Source: Perilla frutescens (lineage: Eukaryota > Streptophyta > Magnoliopsida > Lamiales > Lamiaceae). From it: a stretch of 64,000 nucleotides of DNA. The stretch covers positions 30,074,977-30,138,976 of the forward strand of contig BRKX01000019.1 of assembly GCA_026008535.1 (NCBI GenBank), read 5' to 3'. Positions 1 to 13,500 of the stretch are shown here, in pieces. Below the pieces are notes generated by a model. It saw nothing but the letters and a program-made list of their open reading frames with translations, had not been told where the DNA came from and did not search any database. Position 1 is the stretch's first letter; each line of letters opens with the position of its first letter. The position numbers and the translations under genes are program-made.

Positions 1-3000
1 CTTTGTGGTGACATCTCTGATAGTGGGAATCAGAAAATGCTCTCTGCCTTCTTCCACGTCCTTGCTTTAATTCTCAATGAAGACTCAGCAGCACGAGAAT
101 TAGCCTCCAAGAGTGGTCTGGTTAAAGTTGCATCAGATCTTCTTCAGCTATGGATTCATTCAGATGAGCGGGAATCATCTCAAGTTCCAAAATGGGTAAC
201 TTCAGCTTTTATTGCTATTGATCGCCTTGCTCAAGTGGATACAACCTTAAATGCTGATGTGTTAGAACTTCTAAAGAAGAATGATATGGGCAACCAAGCT
301 TCTATTGTCATTGATGAAGAAAAGCAGAACAAAGTGCAGACACCGCTGAAGTATTTGGACATACAGGAGCAAACGAGACTTACTGATATTGCTTGTGGTT
401 GCATTAAAAAGCAATTACCTTCTGAAACAATGCATGCTGTTTTGCAGCTCTGTTCTACCCTGACAAGAACTCACTCAGTTGCTGTTAGTTTCTTGGATGC
501 TGGAGGTTTGCATTTGCTTCTTTCCTTGCCTACAATTAGTTTGTTTGTTGGCTTTGACAATGTTGCAGCTGTTATAATACGGCACATCCTCGAGGATTCT
601 CAAACCCTACAACAAGCAATGGAGTCTGAGATACGGCACAGTTTCATCGCTGTTGCTAACCGGCAGTCTAGTGGAAGGCTTACTCCACGAAATTTTCTGT
701 CAAATTTAAGTTCAGTTGTTCAGCGGGATCCGGTAATCTTTATGCAAGCTGCTAAGACTGTCTGCCAAGTTGAGATGGTAGGTGAGAGGCCGTACATGGT
801 ATTGATAAAAGATCGTGAGAAGGATAAGAAAGAAAAGGAGAAAGATAAAACAGAAGAAAAGGAGAAACAACAAGCAAATGATGGTAAGGTAAGCACTGGC
901 ACTACAATTTCCGTAGCTCCTGGTAGTGGGCATGGGAAGCTTCTTGATGCGAATTCCAAAAACTCGAAGATACACAGGAAACCTCCTCAGAGTTTTGTGA
1001 CTGTCATTGATATTCTGTTGGATTCAGTAATATCTTTCACTCCTCCTTTGGAAGATGAATCTATTAGCAAAGTTGGCTCATCATCAACAGATATGGAAAT
1101 TGATGTTTCTGCATGCAAGGGTAAAGGAAAAGCTGTTGCTTCTACATCTGAAGCAAATGAACCTAACAGTCAAGAATCATCTGTCTCATTGGCTAAGGTG
1201 GTTTTTATATTGAAGCTCTTGACAGAGATCCTTTTAATGTATTCCTCATCTATTCATATCCTTGTACGGAAAGATGCTGACGTTTGCAGCTTCCGGGGAA
1301 CTCAAAGGGGTGTAAACGCTTGCTTAACTGGCGGGATCTTCCACCATGTTCTTCACAAATTTTTACCATATTCTAAAAATCAGAAGAAGGAGAGGAAAAC
1401 TGAAGTTGACTGGCGCCATAAACTGGCCAGTAAAGCCAACCATTTTCTTGTAGCATCCTGTGTTCGCTCAACTGAGGCAAGGAAAAGAATTTTCACAGAG
1501 ATCAATAATGTATTCAATGAGTTTGTTGATTGTTATAATGGTTTTAGGGTACCAAGACCTGATATTCAGGCTCTCATTGATCTTCTCAATGATGTCCTGG
1601 CTGCTCGGACACCCTCAGGTTCATACATCTCAGCAGAAGCTTCTGTTACTTTTATAGAGGTTGGTCTTGTACAGTCACTCACCAGAACATTGCGTGTACT
1701 GGACCTGGATCATACTGATTCACCAAAGGTTGTTACTGGAATTGTGAAAGTTCTGGAGTCGGTAACCAAGGAGCATGTCCATGCTTTTGAGTCTACTAGT
1801 ACAAGAGGAGAGCGATTGATGAAACCTTCCGATCCTAGCCAACCTAGGGATGGAAATGGGGCTAGCTCACAGACTGTAGATGCTACTGAACATGCTAATG
1901 AAAATTTAATGCCAACAGACGAGAATGAATTGTTTCACACTGTCCAAAACTATGGTGGTTCAGAGACTGTCACTGATGATATGGAGCATGACCAGGATAT
2001 TCATGGGGGCTTTGCTGCTGCTGAAGATGATTATATGCAGGAAAATGCTGAAGGGACACAGAATCTTGATGACACTGTGGCAATAAGATTTGAAATCCGC
2101 CCTGGTGTACAAGGGAATCTTGATGAAGATGAAGACGATGAAGATGATGATGAGATGTCTGGAGATGAAGGGGACGAAGTAGATGAAGACGATGATGAGG
2201 ATGCTGATGATGATCACAATGATATAGAAGAAGATGAAGCTCATCACCTTCCACACCCAGATACAGATCAAGATGACCATGAAATTGATGAAGATGAGTT
2301 TGATGAGGAGGTGATGGAAGAGGATGAAGATGAAGAGGATGATGAGGATGGTGTTATAGTGCGATTGGGTGAGGGAATGAATGGGGTAAATGTATTTGAC
2401 CACATTGAGGTTTTTGGTAGAGATAGCATCTCCAATGAAACTTTTCATGTTATGCCAGTTGAAATATTTGGGTCCAGACGTCAAGGTCGAACCACATCCA
2501 TCTATAATCTCTTGGGGAGAAGTGGTGATACCAGTGTCCCTTCTCAGCATCCGCTTCTGGTGGAACCACATTCTTCACTGAATGCAGGCCCTCCTAGACT
2601 ATCAGGTGTGCTGTTATTTTACATTGTTTTATTTCAATTTTCTTTCTAGTTTTTTCAACAAAATTTATTTTGCTAATTATCATCTTATTTTACATTTGCA
2701 GATAATGACCGTGATGTTTACTCAGATAGGAACTCTGAGGGATCCTCCTCACGGTTGGACTCCATCTTCCGATCACTCCGCAATGGACGTCAAGGACATC
2801 GGTTTAACTTGTTGTCCAGTGAGGGCCAGTTAAGTGGTGGGTCAAACACATCTGTTATTCCTCAAGGTCTTGAGGAAGTACTTGTTTCCAACCTGAGGCC
2901 TCCCTCTGAGAAGTCTTCTAATAATGCAACTGCCGAATCTCAAAATAAAAATGAAGAGAGTCCATCCTCTGAGTTTGCTGAGATGACTGCTGAAAATCAA

Positions 3001-6000
3001 GGTAATGTTGGTGGCAGTAATGCACCTCCTCCATCCTCGGCAATATTGGACAGCTCCAGAAGTGTTGATAATGTACCTGCTGCAAATGAGCCTAATCAGG
3101 GAACAGAAACATCAAGTAGACAACCTCAAGCTGTTGAAGCTCAATATGATCATACTGATGTACTGCGTGATGTTGAAGCAGTGAGCCAGGAGAGTAGTGG
3201 AAGTGGGGCAACTTTAGGAGAGAGCTTACGGAGTCTGGATGTTGAAATTGGAAGTGCTGATGGCCATGATGATGGTGGAGACAGACAAGGTGGTGGTGAT
3301 GCTCGGGTGAGAAGAGCTAGTCCATTATTCACTAATAATGCGTCAACAGGCGGGAGAGATGCATCTCTTCATAGTGTCAGTGAAGTTTCAGAAGAACCAA
3401 TTCGAGAAGCTGATCAAACTGGCCCCTCTCAGGAGGAGCAACATAATCGGGATGCTGAATCTATTGATCCTGCTTTTCTTGATGCACTGCCTGAGGAGTT
3501 GCGTGCTGAGGTTCTTTCTGCTCAGCCAAGTGAAGCTACACAGTCGCAAAATCCTGAGCCACAAAATAATGGGGATATAGATCCAGAATTTCTTGCAGCA
3601 CTGCCACCTGACATCCGTGAAGAAGTTCTGGCACAACAAAGGGCACAAAGGCTGCATCAATCCCAAGAATTGGAAGGCCAGCCTGTTGAGATGGACACAG
3701 TCTCAATAATCGCAACTTTTCCTTCAGATATACGTGAAGAGGTATCTAATTGACTGTCTTCTTTTCTTGGGTTCAACTGAGTTTTATGTTCTAATTGCCG
3801 CTCTGTCTAATATTTTGTTTCTATTCTTTCCTGGCAATGCAGGTTCTCCTAACATCCTCTGATGCTATTCTTGCAAATTTGACTCCTGCTCTTGTTGCTG
3901 AAGCAAACATGTTGCGTGAAAGGTTTGCACGTAGATATAATCAAACTTTATTTGGTATATATCCCCGAAACCGCAGAGGTGAGTCTTCTAGACGAGGTGA
4001 TGGCTTGGACAGAGCTGGTGGTGCACTTTCTCGTCGGTCTATTGGTGTTAAGCCAGTTGAGGCAGATGGCTCTCCTTTAGTTGAGACAGAAGGTTTGAAA
4101 GCATTGATCCGCTTGCTTCGTGTAGTTCAGGTACTCTTGTGTCACCCTTGAAGCTCTGACACTATGGTTCCTCAGCATAATATGTGAATCTAAACTGATC
4201 TACTTATTTGCAGCCGCTTTATAAAAGTCAGCAGAGACTCCTCCTAAATCTCTGCGCTCATGCTGAAACCAGAATTGATTTGCTAAAAATCTTGATGGAC
4301 TTGCTGATGTTAGATAAAAAGAAAGATCTTACTGATTTGAATGCTGCAGAACCCCCTTATAGGCTGTATGCTTGCCAGAGTCATGTGATGTATTCTCGTC
4401 CTCAATACATTGATGGTAAGTATCTTTTGCAGTTTTATTGTTTGCTACAATTGTAAGTCAGTTTCCATACCTAATTGACCCCTATTTTAATTTACTAGTT
4501 TCTGGTTGCGTTTAATGCTGTTGACCTGCTTAAGAACACATGTTCCTTTAGCGACTTTCAGCATTATTGAATGCTGAAGAGTTTTTGCATTTCATCATGC
4601 GATTATGTAGAGCAGAATAGAATAGAGATGAATGCTCGCCTCTATGATCTGGTTATACAGATCTAGACTTCCTTTTTCCAATTTCATAATTTCTTTATCT
4701 ACTTAAGGGAAGTTAACTATGGCAATTTCATTTGTCTCCGTTTACAGGAGTGCCACCTTTGGTGTCTCGTCGAGCTCTGGAGACCCTCACCTACTTGGCT
4801 CGTAATCATCCATTAGTTGCCAAGCTATTGCTTCAGTTCAGATTGCCACAGTTGAAGGAGTCACCGAGTTTTGATGACAAACGGGGAAAAGCTGTTATGC
4901 TTCTTGATGAACAGAACGAATACCCGGAAGGGCAGGCATCCTTCACATTGCTTCTTAGCCTTTTGAACCAATCTCTTTATTTAAGAAGTGTTGCTCATCT
5001 GGAGCAGGTACGTAATTTGAACTACTTCAATAAAACAGGTAATTATTGTTTAGATTGCCTGTTGTATTTATTTAGCTTGCTGTTGTTCTATTGCAGCTGC
5101 TAAACTTGTTGGACGTTATTATTGACTATGCTGAGAGGAAATCAAAACCATCTCACGAGCCAGGTTCATCTGCATCTGAACAGCCGTCTGACCCTCAGGT
5201 TTCCACATCAGCTGTTGAGATGAATGTAGGTTCTGCCACGGCTTCAGGGGAGGGTAATTCTTCAATGCAAGCATCATCTTCTGATGCAGATATCGAGCAA
5301 ACTGCTGAAAGTGTTCTAAACAATTTGCCAAAACCAGAACTTCAGCTATTATGCTCACTTCTTGCACGTGAAGGGTAAGCTGAAAATAATGAATTTATCG
5401 TGACTCTGAATCTTAGTATCCACACACTGTTCAAAAGTTGCGTAAATACCTATGCTTGTTAACCTCATTTAACAATGATGCTTTTTCCTTATCAAGGAAT
5501 AACTCACTTCTGCATGTATCTCTTCAGATGCAAAAGGACTATTGTTTACTTTTGTGCGATTGAAATAACAGCTTTCATCTGCAAAAAGATATTCAGTAAA
5601 TGAATCAATGTGTTTTGTGATAGGATGATAATGTATGCTCTATAGTTTGCATTCTAAAGTTTATGGTTGTCCTAGAAATTTTGCTTCTGGTTAAACTAGC
5701 ATATTACAAAGATCTTTCTAAAAGTTAGTCTCTAATTGAATGGTAATGTACTGTTGATTATCATAAGGAAGTGATGATTGAGACAGTCCCATTTGCTTTG
5801 TTATTCATTTTCTTGTTTACCTAAAACTGTATGGTCATGGCTTTCCTATTTAAGTTATATTTGCATTGGTTCTTGTCCTAAAATGCTCATGCAATCTGTA
5901 ACTTCTTTCTTAATTTCTTCAGTCTATCAGATAATGCGTATGCTCTCGTAGCAGATGTTTTAAGAAAACTGGTGGCTATTGCTCCTATTCATTGTCATCT

Positions 6001-9000
6001 CTTTGTAACTGAGCTTGCTGGTTCAGTTCAAAGCCTTACCCATTCAGCGATAGAAGAGTTGCGCATATTTGGGGACATAGAGAAAGCACTTCTTAGCACT
6101 ACTACGCATGGGGCTCCAGTTCTCAGGGTCTTGCAATCACTGAGCTCTTTAGTAGTGTTACTTCTTGACAAGGACAAAAAACATCAAATTGTCCCTGATG
6201 CTGAGCATAATGCTACTATTACTCTAGTTTGGGATATTAATACAGCTCTTGAGCCCTTGTGGCAGGAGCTGAGCAGCTGCATAAGCAAAATAGAGAGCTA
6301 TTCAGATGTACCTGATTTATCACCTTCATCTGTTAAACCATCCAGTTCAGTCCCTCCACTTCCTGCAGGTACCCAGAATGTATTGCCATATATAGAATCT
6401 TTCTTTGTAATGTGTGAGAAGTTGCATCCTGGTCAGTCCGGTGCAAGCCAAGATTTCGGAATTACTTCAGTTTCTGATGTTGATGAAGCTGTTGCATCTG
6501 CTAGCCAACAGAAGACTGTAGGGTCTTCTATGAAAGTGGATGAGAAACAAGTTGCTTTCTTAAGGTTCTCGGAGAGGCACAGAAAGCTTCTCAATGCTTT
6601 TATCAGGCAAAATCCTGGATTACTTGAGAAGTCATTCTCACTCATGCTGAAGGTTCCTCGGTTCATTGATTTTGATAACAAAAGGGCTCACTTCCGATCG
6701 AAGATCAAGCATCAACACGATCATCACCACAGTCCTCTGAGAATATCTGTTAGAAGAGCTTACATTCTTGAAGATTCATACAATCAGTTGCGCATGAGAT
6801 CGGCACAAGATTTGAAAGGTCGATTAACTGTTCATTTTCAAGGGGAGGAAGGCATTGATGCTGGTGGCCTTACCAGGGAATGGTATCAGTTGCTATCCAG
6901 AGTAATCTTTGACAAGGGGGCGTTACTATTTACGACAGTTGGGAATGAGTCGACATTTCAGCCGAACCCCAACTCTGTATACCAAACAGAGCATCTTTCT
7001 TACTTCAAGTTTGTTGGACGAGTTGTAAGTATTTCTTATTTTCCTCAGATGTTAAAGAGAGCTGTCTAACAGGCAAATCTCACATATTTACTTATGTTAC
7101 AGGTAGGGAAGGCACTGTTTGATGGGCAGCTCCTTGATGTCCACTTCACTCGGTCATTTTACAAGCATATTCTTGGGGTTAAAGTGACATATCATGACAT
7201 TGAAGCTATCGATCCAGATTACTTTAAGAATTTAAAATGGATGCTTGAGGTAGTCATATTGAAAATCTCTCCCCTGCTTTAGCTGATGTGCATGAGCCTA
7301 TTTCTTTTCTTGACTCAGCAGTGTTTATGATGCCAATGATATTAATTTTTAATTGGCATTGCAGAATGATATTAGCGATATTCCGGACTTAACATTTAGC
7401 ATTGATGCGGATGAAGAGAAGCTAATTCTGTATGAGCGTGCTCAAGTATGTATCTTTTCTAGTTATGTGATGACTTGATGGTCTTATGTAATTTCTATGT
7501 TGAATTATGAGTGACTGTGTTATACAGGTAACTGACTATGAACTGATCCCTGGCGGCCGAAATATTAGAGTAACCGAGGAAAACAAGCACCAGTATGTTG
7601 ATTTAGTTGCTGAACATCGATTGACAACCGCTATCCGTCCTCAGATTAATGCATTTCTCGAGGGTTTCACTGAGTTAATTCCTCGTGATTTAATATCAAT
7701 TTTCCATGACAAGGAACTAGAACTCCTCATAAGTGGGCTGCCAGACATTGACTGTGAGTTCTTCATCATCTCTGGCAATCCCCAATTTCTGTAAATCTTT
7801 CCCTAACTGCCTAACATCTCACGAGAACCCCTTTCATTGCTTAATCTTTGCATTAACCATCATAATCTAACTCAAAATATTAATGCCTTCCAGTGGATGA
7901 TCTGAGGGCAAACACCGAGTACTCTGGGTATACTGCTGCTTCCCCTGCCATTCAATGGTTCTGGGAGGTTGTTCAAGAACTCAGTAAAGAAGATACGGCT
8001 CGCCTGCTACAATTTGTGACTGGGACCTCGAAGGTACCTTCCTATCTTTTGTGGTTTTGTCTTCTTTTGTGCATCTGATGCATGTTCACTGCAGGGTATT
8101 GATTAAGCTAAACTACATGTAAACTTCCTTTGTGCATGTACATTTGAGGGTTTAATGGGTTCTTCCTAGTTACTTAAAAGCAATGGGCCAATCAGTTTCG
8201 GTAGTTTTTTTTTATTCCTTATTGGAACTGGCTACTATAATGTCCATCCCTGAAGGCAGGATCCAGCTTTACTTGTTAACATAGATTTTGGAGTTTGCCT
8301 GCAAGTCATATGAGTCCCATATCAAGGCTTTAAACATTGCTTGTATTGGAATCAACCTTTACTCCTACCTTATCTTTATTGAATGTAAATGCCATCTACA
8401 TCTCTGACCAACGTTTTGTGTTTGGCCATATCTCATTTGGTATTTTCATGAACTAAATGCGACTTAATTTTTATTTCATCAAATGCCACTTTCTATGCAG
8501 TTAGAAACCTAAGTGGAGTGGAGAGCAATTTTTCAAATATTTTTCTAAAAGAAAATTCTCAATATTAAGTTGACAGATTGTGATGGTGCACGTCTCTTTA
8601 CTATTTCCTCGATCACTTTTGGTTTATATGTATTAAGTAGCATTTTATTTTTCTTGCCCCAGGTGCCTTTAGAAGGATTTAGTGCACTGCAAGGAATTTC
8701 AGGATCTCAAAAATTCCAGATTCACAAGGCATATGGCAGTCCCGAACACTTGCCTTCAGCTCATACATGGTGAACTTTATATATATATATTCTTTTGCTA
8801 TAATCTGTATTCAATTTTGATCAGTTGGTCCTGCAAAGGAAAAAACATTTTAGCTGCCTATGTAGAATTTTAATTCAGCTTTAATCATGTGCTCACCAAC
8901 ATTCTCCAACGTCGATGCAGTTTCAATCAGTTGGATCTACCAGAATATCCTTCCAAACAGCATTTAGAGGAGAGGCTGCTGCTTGCAATTCATGAAGGCA

Positions 9001-9023
9001 ACGAAGGGTTCGGGTTTGGCTAA
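1..9023 (+). CDS. UPL1/UPL2: HECT-type E3 ubiquitin ligase, UPL1/UPL2 class (3' part of gene)
   Basis: Transfers ubiquitin from an E2 through a catalytic cysteine to substrate lysines. The window starts inside an exon, in frame from base 1. Exons I read: 1-2605, 2702-3741, 3843-4130, 4214-4415, 4748-5007, 5097-5374, 5923-7024, 7103-7249, 7365-7445, 7528-7753, 7894-8033, 8663-8769, 8921-9023. All have GT-AG introns and compatible phases, giving 2192 residues. Visible parts: armadillo-like helical region; a very acidic stretch (residues about 707-785); three UBM-like motifs (LPEEL, LPPDI, FPSDI, from about residue 1123); and the HECT domain over the last 390 or so residues, with the active-site motif HTCFN 33 residues before the C-terminus. 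Plant UPL1/UPL2 proteins are near 3,700 aa, so roughly the N-terminal 40 percent (UBA and UIM region included) lies outside. UPL1 versus UPL2 cannot be decided. Convergent with TL29. Confidence 0.95.
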
Positions 9024-10535
9024 TTGCCACTGAGGTGAAGTTGACGCTATTGTATAGAAAATGTTGTCAAAAAGTAACAGAATTTGCCGGACATAATTCT
9101 TGAGATCACTTAGAAGCTCTGCTTGGATAAAATGTCGATATTCATATACTGTACAGTGCAATATTTTGCTTTCCCAAACTTTTTGGCAAGTTTTTCATTT
9201 TTTATGACCACCCGTTCATGTCCAAGTTGGCAAGTTACTATGTGTTGCTCAAAATCAGTCTCATTTTCTGCAAATTTACTTATGTTTGTCCCATTGTATC
9301 GATGTTTGTAGTTCCTTGTTGGTCTCTATGAACGTTCTAGACTAGCGGGCTTGATTGATCGTGTTGAATTCAGAAAAAAAAAACTGGATGATTCTGTGTT
9401 GTGGATATGAATATTTGTTGCGAGATGGGCGGTAAACAATCAGTTTTCGTGCAAGAGATGTGAACTGGAAAGGCTGGTAAAGGCGAAAATTTTCCTCTAA
9501 TTTGGGTTTGATAAGGAATGTAATCTATCGCATTTGAAGAAGTTGTAGTATTGATCCCCTTTTATTTTAAATTTATTTCATTCTGTAATCCCTTAGCGAC
9601 GAAGATAAATTCTTAGCGAAGAGGTTTCGTTATATATAGAAATATATTCAAATTCAGAACAGTTTGAAAAGTGGAGCTTTCTTTCTTTTTGGAGCAATAC
9701 AACTATGCGACAGTATGCGTTAAGGAAGACATTCAATGGGTGCAAAGAAGAAGCATATTTCTTTTAATCCAAGAACAAATGCCAAAATATCCATGTGGTT
9801 TAAACTAAAGTGAGGCTGCTCCAATTTAGGTTGTAATTTCCAATTTATATTTCTTGAATTTTCTAGTGTTTGAGAAGCCTAGGACCCCATTCTTTTTGGA
9901 CATCAGAATGAACTCCCCCCACCTCTCGATGTGTCAGTCTGTCTTGCTAGTGACCACACTGTGGAGGTATCAAGTCTTGTTGATAACAATTTGGATTGAA
10001 TTTTTTGAATCTACTGAGACACATGTTGCGATTTATCTCCTTTACTAGACCTTATGGAATGGGCGGTAGATGCTCTCTTGGACTAGGTTCATCAAAATAA
10101 AATGAATGATTTCTCCTTTGTAAAAGATCAAATCTAGAGTTCAATTTATGCATATTGTGCACGAGTGTGCATCTTGTTCATCACGTTAGCCTACATGAAA
10201 TCAAAATCAACTATACCCTTGAAATATAAAGCATTTCAATAATCCTGTTTTAACTGCCATTTTTTTGTTATATAAAAAAGTAGCCATTTTCACCTAGTAA
10301 AATCCCGGATGCAAATTCTTTGAAACCCAAAAATGTCGGGACTAAGAATTGGAAATCATGTCAGAATCAAAACAAAGAATTCCAACGTAGTTAGAGCCAA
10401 GTGTTGATCGTCTAATCAGAATTACTCAAATGTAGTACATTTTCCACAATATACAACATATATTCTGCAATTTTGAAGCATGAAAACATAGTACAAATTC
10501 AAGCCTCTGTACCTCGTTATTCTGCTGCAACATCT
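9024..10535. other. Intergenic region between convergent UPL and TL29 genes
   Basis: Holds the 3' UTRs of both convergent genes. The sequence is AT-rich with no coding exon, RNA gene or transposon end that I can support. The short open frames here show no codon pattern and no recognisable motif. Confidence 0.6.
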
Positions 10536-13500
10536 CTATAATTTGAGTTTGCTGAAATCAACTTTCTCTCGCGGGTAGGTATAAGCTTCGTAATTGATTT
10601 GCTGGCCCAACGAACTCAGCTTTGTCAGAGTGGTGATGAGGTCCACCTGAGAAATAACCACATCAATTCTAGAACAAAACTGCAACAAACATATAGAAGA
10701 TATGTGTTTTGATTTAGGAGCATTGACGAGGCAGAGGACACATGAGGATGTTTGGAAACAATAAATCGAAATAGTACTAGCAGTGGATAGACAGCAGCTT
10801 CGATATGCAAAGATCATCAAACTCGTCGTGTTGGTAAAATGTGAGTCATGTGACATATCTCAAGTTAATAGACTAGTATCATTTACTTATTCCCAACTTT
10901 CCCTGAAATGAAAATGAGATATAACTGACCTCATAATCCGTTTGTGATACTGTTTCACGGCTCCTCTGGTATTTCTGAACCCATGGAAATACTTCTGGAT
11001 CCGAGGCAAGTAGTGCCTCAGTAGCAGATTGATCAGGACCCAAGAATGCCGACAAGACGGCCAGCTGCATCATAAAGGGAAACTTTCTTATCTAATGCAC
11101 TATGGAAAATTAGATGCAAGAAGCTAATAAAATAGTCAATGAATTCCATAGACATTACATTTTACATATTTGCAAAATATCTTGTATGTTTTTTTTTTTG
11201 TTGAACAGTAGAAAGCATACTAATGGAAGCCCGGGGGTTGGGGGTGTCGTTTACCTGGCGGGGGCCAAAGCTGAGGGCAGAGAATTTATTCTTCATTTCC
11301 TGAACGCTGGATTTCTCCCACTGAGGGACCCTTCCTTCTGGATCTGGTCCTTCAGCATCCGATCTCCCAAACTGCTTATCAAACAGGGCCCACTGCACGA
11401 AGAGGGGAGGGAAAAGGAAAATTTTATTATTCACAATACATAAAGTGAGTCAATTGATTCTCATATATTCAAATCATAAGTCCTGCCATGCATGATTATA
11501 AATAAACTGCATATGCTGAGCAGATAAACAGTTGAATATATCAAGCTAGTTTATGTCAGCACATTGTTTCTGGAAAAGACTAGAAGACTTTCGGTATGCA
11601 AACACACGAAACAAGATGATTCCTCTGTAGTTCCAGTTACTACATATTATGCACGCCCATGTAGCCTCAGCTTGGTTGTGAATTTTCATAAAATAGTCAG
11701 ATAGAGAAGTCATCTTCTAAGTTTCTAATTTCACACAGCACTTTCTCTACTTTGTCTCTCACTCATATATGTCGTCTCACAAGTATTACAATTTTTTTAT
11801 TTTTTTTGTTATAGAGGATTGCCTCATTTGAATGTTTGTGGTTTTATAAAAGAAGTTAATGAATTTTATGCATTCCTGTCGGATGAAATTGAATAATCAG
11901 ACAACACAAATGAACATAGTAAATGAGGCATGCCACTAACTTGACTAAGCTTTTTGAACAGTTACATGAGCAACAACCTCAAGATCCTATCATGATGGCA
12001 ATTTAGAAATCACATCGTAATTCTTGAGACTGGAATGTAATCTTAAGTATAAAGTTATTAGTGATATGATGATGCCATAGCTACCTATTTTTCAACGTAA
12101 GAGATAGATGAGTTTCCTAAAGAGGTAAACTAAGAACTCAAGCTACATTCATTCATGTGGCCATCAGGCCATGTGGGATCTCAACTAGATATCTAAACTT
12201 GGATTGTAAAAAATCAAATGAATTATAAGATATACGATTTGAGATGACAGAAAGCTGTAAGAAACATATGCAAGTGCTCAGCTCGATCATACAAATGCAT
12301 ATAGTATGGTTCTATTCTATGCTAATTTCCTTTTCAGTTGTCTTCATATATTTCATGCTCTATTCTTATTTTTCTTTCTGAGGGCATAGTGGAAATTGAC
12401 TCATGGAAACAAAGAAGCGTTATCAATGAGAATTGAACGGTGAACAACCAACCTGCCCACTCGAACCATATGCAGTATACAGTAAGCTCCCTTTCTCTTC
12501 ATTCCCACCACATTTCCGAATGGCTGAAGCCAGAAAGGTAGATTTAACTGCACTTTGGGCTGCATTGAGAGACAAGTAAATTAACACAGTACAGCTACTT
12601 GAGTCACAGGAAACTCGGCAAAAGAGCAAAAGCCATTGTTTATTACAATAAGGTAGCAATATATGTCATATAGTCATGTTGTTATATTGTTCAAAAACTC
12701 AACTAAATCCATGTGAATAAGTTAGCTGATCTCAGTTTTATATCTAAGAGATGTAATAACAGATAATGTTTTCAAATTCCATTTTTCAGTTATCAAAGCA
12801 TAATAATAATTGACTCATGATGTATGCATGATAATCATGAATTAACCTGCAAATTGGATGAGATCTGCATACGATATAGGTCCTCCTTTGGAAGATGAGT
12901 CTATTTCCTTCTTTGCATCCTCCAACAAACTTAAAGCTGCAGCGAGATTTTTATTTTCTGGTCTGCTAATCTCTGAGCTTCAGAAAGAAAAAACATAAAA
13001 AAAAAGAAACACATCAAAGTTATATTAAGTTAGATGTTTATGAATAATCTAAAATTAGATTTGACTGCCGATACAAGTTCCATCAACACCAAAAATTTAT
13101 TTTCCAAGTTGCAAAGTGCTCTTTGGTATCATAGAAAATAAATTTATTATGGCAGATATTTGATAAATCTTAGAAACCATTCTACAGTTGTGCGATGTAT
13201 TGCCTCATGGAACTCGAAAGATTGGTTACAGTCTGCACTGATGTAAATGCCAAACGTGTTTCTGTTTACCTAAACCGTATTGATCCGTTGGGGCCACCAG
13301 ATTTTGTTGCCTGCAAGCTTAACAAACACGTAAATTTTTTATTTTCCAAATCTTTAACAGAGTTAATGAGTAACATGCCATATATAACTGACCTTATCAT
13401 AAGTTACAGCATCATTGAGTGCTAAAGTTAATATAGAGGGGATGAGATTTTGGTTTCCCTGCATCAACATAAGCAGATGAGTAAGGGACTGAATGTAAAC

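Noticed and set aside
1960..2571. 203-codon open frame on the minus strand
   Set aside because: Antisense shadow of the acidic GAT/GAA-rich part of UPL; it translates to low-complexity I/F/H text with no domain.
11114..11443. 109-codon plus-strand frame
   Set aside because: Antisense to TL29 exon 9 (11255-11392).
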